From NCBI GenBank assembly GCA_965652145.1, contig CBFGTV010000047.1, positions 1 through 26,323 of the forward strand: a DNA stretch of 26,323 nt, in the 5' to 3' direction. The translations under genes were made by a program, and so were the position numbers. The DNA is from CBFGTV01 sp965652145 (GTDB lineage Bacteria > Bacillota > Clostridia > Peptostreptococcales > Natronincolaceae). Below the pieces are notes generated by a model. That model was given only the letters and a program-made list of their open reading frames with translations, was not told where the DNA came from and ran no database searches. Of the stretch, positions 23,713 through 26,323 are shown piece by piece; positions within the stretch are counted from its first letter, which is position 1, and every line of letters starts with the position of its first letter.

Positions 23713-23770
23713 ACAAATTACGACATCAGTTTGCCAATCATTATGATAAAATGGGCCTGAAGAAATGGAA
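23713..23770 (+). repeat. Upstream element repeat, copy B
   Basis: This 58-bp stretch is nearly identical to 20379-20438, with one A missing in the ATCA(A)GTTT step and one T missing near the end. It lies just before the ribosome binding site of the LCP gene at 23794 and so probably carries its promoter. Confidence 0.8.
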
Positions 23771-23793
23771 TTCAAGGAGAACGGAGGAGGCCT

Positions 23794-24693
23794 ATGAAGC
23801 TCTTTCTAAGAATATTCTGCTGTGCATTTGCTGTTTTTACAGTGATTTTTTTCATTCTGGGCGGCTATTTCTATAATATATACGATGCCATCAAGGTAGA
23901 GGTAGAGGTGGCCATGCCGGATGATTTTGAATTCATTTCCGATGACGGCAATCAAAACACGGAACGGCTAAATATCTTGTTTCTAGGGGTGGCGGAATAT
24001 TCCCTCTCTGATACCATTATTTTGGCCAGCTACTGCCCGGTAAAGAAGCAGGTAGATTTAATCAGCATTCCCCGGGATACTTATTTCCATAGGGAAGGGT
24101 ACAATAGTGCCCAGCAGAAAAAAATCAATGCCGCCCATACAGTCAGGGAAAATAAAGGCCAATCTTCCATGGATGCCGTGTCGAAGCTGATGAATATGCC
24201 GGTTCACGGGTATGTTAAGCTAGACTATACAGCAGTAGAGAAAATAGTTGATGTGGTAGGGCCGATTGAGGTAGAGGTAACAGAAAGAATGTATTATCGT
24301 GATCCTAAGGATACACCCCCGCTACTCATTGATTTTAAGCCAGGAATTCATCGGCTAAATGGAAAAAAGGCAGTAGAATATTTAAGGTACCGTGACCCTT
24401 TGTTAGCCGATATCGGAAGAATACAGCGGCAGCAGGACTTCGTTTTAAAGGTGATTAAAAATTCAATGTCCCTTACTAAAATTCCTAAAATTGCAGAGGT
24501 GGCTAAGGAGTATACCGAAACCAGCATTGAAATATCAGAAATGCTTAAATTAACTCCCATATTTTTAAGCATGAATGAAGAAGACTTCATTACCCACACC
24601 ATAGGGGGAGAAGGAAAAACGATAAATGGTGTAAGCTATTACATACCAGATTATGAAGAGATAAGAAAATTAGTCAGGCAATTGTATGAATAA
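23794..24693 (+). CDS. LytR-CpsA-Psr (LCP) family protein
   Basis: The 299-residue product has an N-terminal anchor (about 7-27), a short acidic linker and an LCP domain (about 58-225). Family marks are ILFLGV (61-66), D73, SIPRDTY (91-97, R94/D95), VKLDYTAVEKIVDVVGPIEV (141-160) and YLRYRD...DIGRIQRQQDF (196-216). It would transfer a wall polymer from undecaprenyl phosphate to peptidoglycan. It is shorter and quite different from the LCP protein at 2762-3718, so the two are old paralogues. The start has GGAGGAGG close upstream. It shares its upstream element with the small membrane protein gene at 20457. A broken phosphatase gene follows. Confidence 0.92.
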   Translation: MKLFLRIFCCAFAVFTVIFFILGGYFYNIYDAIKVEVEVAMPDDFEFISDDGNQNTERLNILFLGVAEYSLSDTIILASYCPVKKQVDLISIPRDTYFHREGYNSAQQKKINAAHTVRENKGQSSMDAVSKLMNMPVHGYVKLDYTAVEKIVDVVGPIEVEVTERMYYRDPKDTPPLLIDFKPGIHRLNGKKAVEYLRYRDPLLADIGRIQRQQDFVLKVIKNSMSLTKIPKIAEVAKEYTETSIEISEMLKLTPIFLSMNEEDFITHTIGGEGKTINGVSYYIPDYEEIRKLVRQLYE

Positions 24694-24729
24694 ATGCACT
24701 TTTGAAGGTAACTAATAACAAATAAGAAG

Positions 24730-24969
24730 GTGATAAGTATAAAATTATTATTTATCTGCAGCCGCAATAAATGGCGTAGTCTGACGGCAGAAAGGGTCTT
24801 TAGTGAATACGGATATGAGGTACGATCAGCAGGAACGGAAGCTAAGGCTAGAATAAAGGTAACCGAAGGACATATTGGTTGGGCTGACCTAATCTTTAAT
24901 TACAAAACCCCTGGAAAGGATAAGCCTCCAGGGGTTCAATTTTATGGTATATTATTTAACAACAATTAA
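24730..24969 (+). pseudogene. Truncated low-molecular-weight protein tyrosine phosphatase
   Basis: Residues about 4-57 match small LMW tyrosine phosphatases of about 105-110 residues: KLLFICSRNKWRSLTAE with the C-x5-R-S loop (C10, R16) and RSAGTEAKARIKVTEGHIGWADLIF. After WADLIF the family sequence stops, and the frame runs through the peptidase terminator hairpin (NYKTPGKDKPPGVQF). The second half, with the conserved Asp acid, is gone. The start is also damaged: the ribosome binding site AGAAGGTGATAAGT is followed by ATA (24739) where ATG is expected, and the only nearby start is a GTG inside the ribosome binding site. Both changes mark a dead gene. Position after the LCP gene suggests a former operon. 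Confidence 0.75.
24906..24936 (-). terminator. Terminator of the M24 peptidase gene
   Basis: AACCCCTGGA / TCCAGGGGTT form a 10-bp stem. On the minus strand it follows the peptidase stop and is followed by TTGTAATT after a short T run. On the plus strand it lies inside the broken phosphatase frame. Confidence 0.75.
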
Positions 24970-26025
24970 ATCCTTGGTAAAATGATTTAATACCTCGCAG
25001 CCTTCCTCCGTTACCAAGACCAAATCCTCTATACGAACACCAAATTCTCCAGGCAGATAAATACCGGGTTCAATGGAGAAAATCATGCCAGGGGCTAATT
25101 TTTCCTCATTAACAGAAGATACATCTCCGTATTCATGAACATCAATACCGATGGAATGACCTGTTCGGTGGGTAAAATATTGGCCATAGCCCCTTGCTTC
25201 AATAAAGCTCCGAGCCCCACGATCCACCTCGGCAAAGGTTGCACCGGGTTTTACGGCAGCAATGGCCCTTTCATTGGCCTCCCGTACAATTTCATAGACC
25301 TCTCTGGCCTTGGCAGATACAAACCGATAAAAAACAGTTCGGGTCATATCAGAGCAGTAGGAATTTTTTTTGCAGCCAATATCAATAACTATGCTGTCTC
25401 CCTCCTTTAGCAGGCTGTCATCAGTTTCATGATGTGGGTCTGAACCGTTGGGGCCATAGGCAACAATGGGCGAGAAGGAATGGCCTTCGGCCCCAAGGGA
25501 ATGATAGATGTTTGTTAGCATTTCAGTCATGGATTTCTCGTCCCGCTCGGCAGTCAAGGCGGCAATCAGCTCCTCCATGGCACGGTCGTTCAGCCTTGAA
25601 GCCTCCTTCATCAGTATAATTTCTGAAGAATCCTTTATCATCCTTACTCCATCAATTAAGGGAGAACCATTAACATAGCAAAGGGGCCTTTTTTCCATCA
25701 GGGCCAACAAGAATCCCGCCGACCAGCTTTTATCAATTCCCACCTGTCCCTCGCCGGTAAGAAGCCTACTTAGCAGCTCAATGGCATCTTCACCGTCTCG
25801 ATACCAGATTTTTTCCACGCCTAAATCCTCAGGGGCGGGAAATAAGGAATTAATTAAAAAATGGTGGCCGCCATCAGCACTTAATAATAGAACAATTAAG
25901 CGTTCCTGAGGATGAAACAATTTTCCGGTAAAATAAAAAATATTCGATGGGTCGGCAACAACCATGTGGGCGACGTGATGGTGCCTCATTTTTTCCAATA
26001 GGGCGGCTCTTCTGGCTGAATACAT
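24952..26025 (-). CDS. M24-family Xaa-Pro aminopeptidase/dipeptidase
   Basis: The 357-residue protein has an N-terminal creatinase-like domain (about 1-130) and a C-terminal pita-bread catalytic domain. All five metal ligands can be placed: D215 (VIDIGC), D226 (SDMTRT), H290 (HRTGHSIGIDVHE), E319 (SIEPGIY) and E333 (VRIED). H198/H199 in GSDPHHE and H297 complete the usual His set. It is a cytoplasmic two-metal enzyme, probably Mn2+ or Co2+, that cleaves Xaa-Pro peptides. Dipeptidase and aminopeptidase activities cannot be separated by sequence. ATG start with AGGAGGG upstream. A decayed partial copy of this gene lies at about 20800-21175. Confidence 0.93.
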   Translation of the reverse strand: MYSARRAALLEKMRHHHVAHMVVADPSNIFYFTGKLFHPQERLIVLLLSADGGHHFLINSLFPAPEDLGVEKIWYRDGEDAIELLSRLLTGEGQVGIDKSWSAGFLLALMEKRPLCYVNGSPLIDGVRMIKDSSEIILMKEASRLNDRAMEELIAALTAERDEKSMTEMLTNIYHSLGAEGHSFSPIVAYGPNGSDPHHETDDSLLKEGDSIVIDIGCKKNSYCSDMTRTVFYRFVSAKAREVYEIVREANERAIAAVKPGATFAEVDRGARSFIEARGYGQYFTHRTGHSIGIDVHEYGDVSSVNEEKLAPGMIFSIEPGIYLPGEFGVRIEDLVLVTEEGCEVLNHFTKDLIVVK

Positions 26026-26093
26026 TAAAATCCCTCCTGTCTAAATATTGGTTAATCATATCTACTAACTGTAATAATGTTTTATATAATAAA

Positions 26094-26146
26094 AAGACTT
26101 CTTATTAACACAGAAATTATTATAAATCCTGTTAGATAGAAGTCTT
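26094..26146 (-). terminator. Terminator of the gene at the right edge
   Basis: Arms AAGACTTCT and AGAAGTCTT (26138-26146 / 26094-26102) close a loop that holds a second short pairing (CTGTTA / TAACACAG). On the minus strand it directly follows the stop at 26148 and ends in TTTTTATT. Confidence 0.7.
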
Positions 26147-26147
26147 A

Positions 26148-26323
26148 CTATATTAGATAATTATTTTGACCTTGAAGTTTAATTTCCTGATGCTCTACTC
26201 CCCCGGTGAGGTTGTCGACCTTAATATTTAATTCTTGAATTCCTTCAGCATTTAGCTTAAAGCCATCATATAAGGCCTTATGGTTATCATCCATTTTATG
26301 CTCAATTCTTATAATATCTTGCT
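26148..26323 (-). CDS. C-terminal end of a hypothetical protein (partial)
   Basis: Only the last 57 codons are in the window, read on the minus strand and cut by the right edge. The visible peptide (RIEHKMDDNHKALYDGFKLN, then a helical stretch and GVEHQEIKLQGQN) resembles the ends of clostridial coiled-coil proteins with MDxNHKALYDGY repeats, whose function is unknown to me. The frame stops at TAG 26150-26148, followed by a terminator. It is upstream of, and on the same strand as, the peptidase gene but is separately terminated. Confidence 0.6.
   Translation of the reverse strand, partial: QDIIRIEHKMDDNHKALYDGFKLNAEGIQELNIKVDNLTGGVEHQEIKLQGQNNYLI

Noticed and set aside
20379..23770. Direct repeats as ends of an integrated mobile element
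   Set aside because: No integrase, transposase or tRNA gene is present, and the repeats sit at promoter positions of two genes. Segmental duplication fits better.

Overview
The window looks like chromosomal DNA of a low-GC, endospore-forming, Gram-positive anaerobe of the Clostridia type. The evidence is strong AGGAGG-type ribosome binding sites with frequent TTG and GTG starts, a CotA-type multicopper oxidase next to a SPOCS-like protein, two LytR-CpsA-Psr (LCP) wall enzymes, a Bce-type peptide-resistance module and a CD3324-type small regulator. The species cannot be named from the sequence alone. No rRNA, tRNA, CRISPR array, transposase or phage gene was seen.

Layout, left to right. (1) 1-2.7 kb: a class I isoprenoid-synthase-like protein (+) faces an ABC-F ATPase of the YkpA/YbiT group (-). 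(2) 2.7-8.4 kb: an envelope block. A polysaccharide deacetylase and an LCP enzyme form a minus-strand operon. It diverges from a plus-strand operon encoding an OmpR-type regulator, a sensor kinase and a lipoprotein. (3) 8.4-9.4 kb: a nitroreductase with its own promoter and terminator. (4) 9.4-12.1 kb: a probable spore-coat pair, CotA and an Asp-rich SPOCS-like protein, behind a sigma-K/E-like promoter. (5) 12.2-15.7 kb: a membrane-anchored MutS-like ATPase with a pentapeptide-repeat protein, then a CD3324-family regulator preceded by an overlapping small ORF, then an unknown 105-residue protein. (6) 15.7-20.35 kb: a complete Bce-type module (regulator, kinase, ATPase, permease) with a candidate operator upstream of the transporter genes. 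(7) 20.35-26.0 kb: a rearranged accessory region, followed by the 3' end of another gene at the right edge.

The most unusual part is 20.35-25.4 kb. A 58-60 bp upstream element is present twice (20379-20438 and 23713-23770), nearly identical, before two unrelated genes. A decayed fragment of the M24 peptidase gene at 24952-26025 lies at about 20800-21175. Between these repeats sits a very AT-rich island with three uncharacterised genes: a possibly secreted 210-residue protein, a small membrane protein and a WG-repeat protein. On the right, a low-molecular-weight tyrosine phosphatase gene has lost its start codon and its 3' half exactly at the hairpin that ends the peptidase gene. This suggests a segmental duplication followed by insertion and decay.

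Functionally the window is dominated by the cell envelope and stress: wall-polymer attachment and deacetylation, two two-component systems, peptide-antibiotic detoxification and spore coat.
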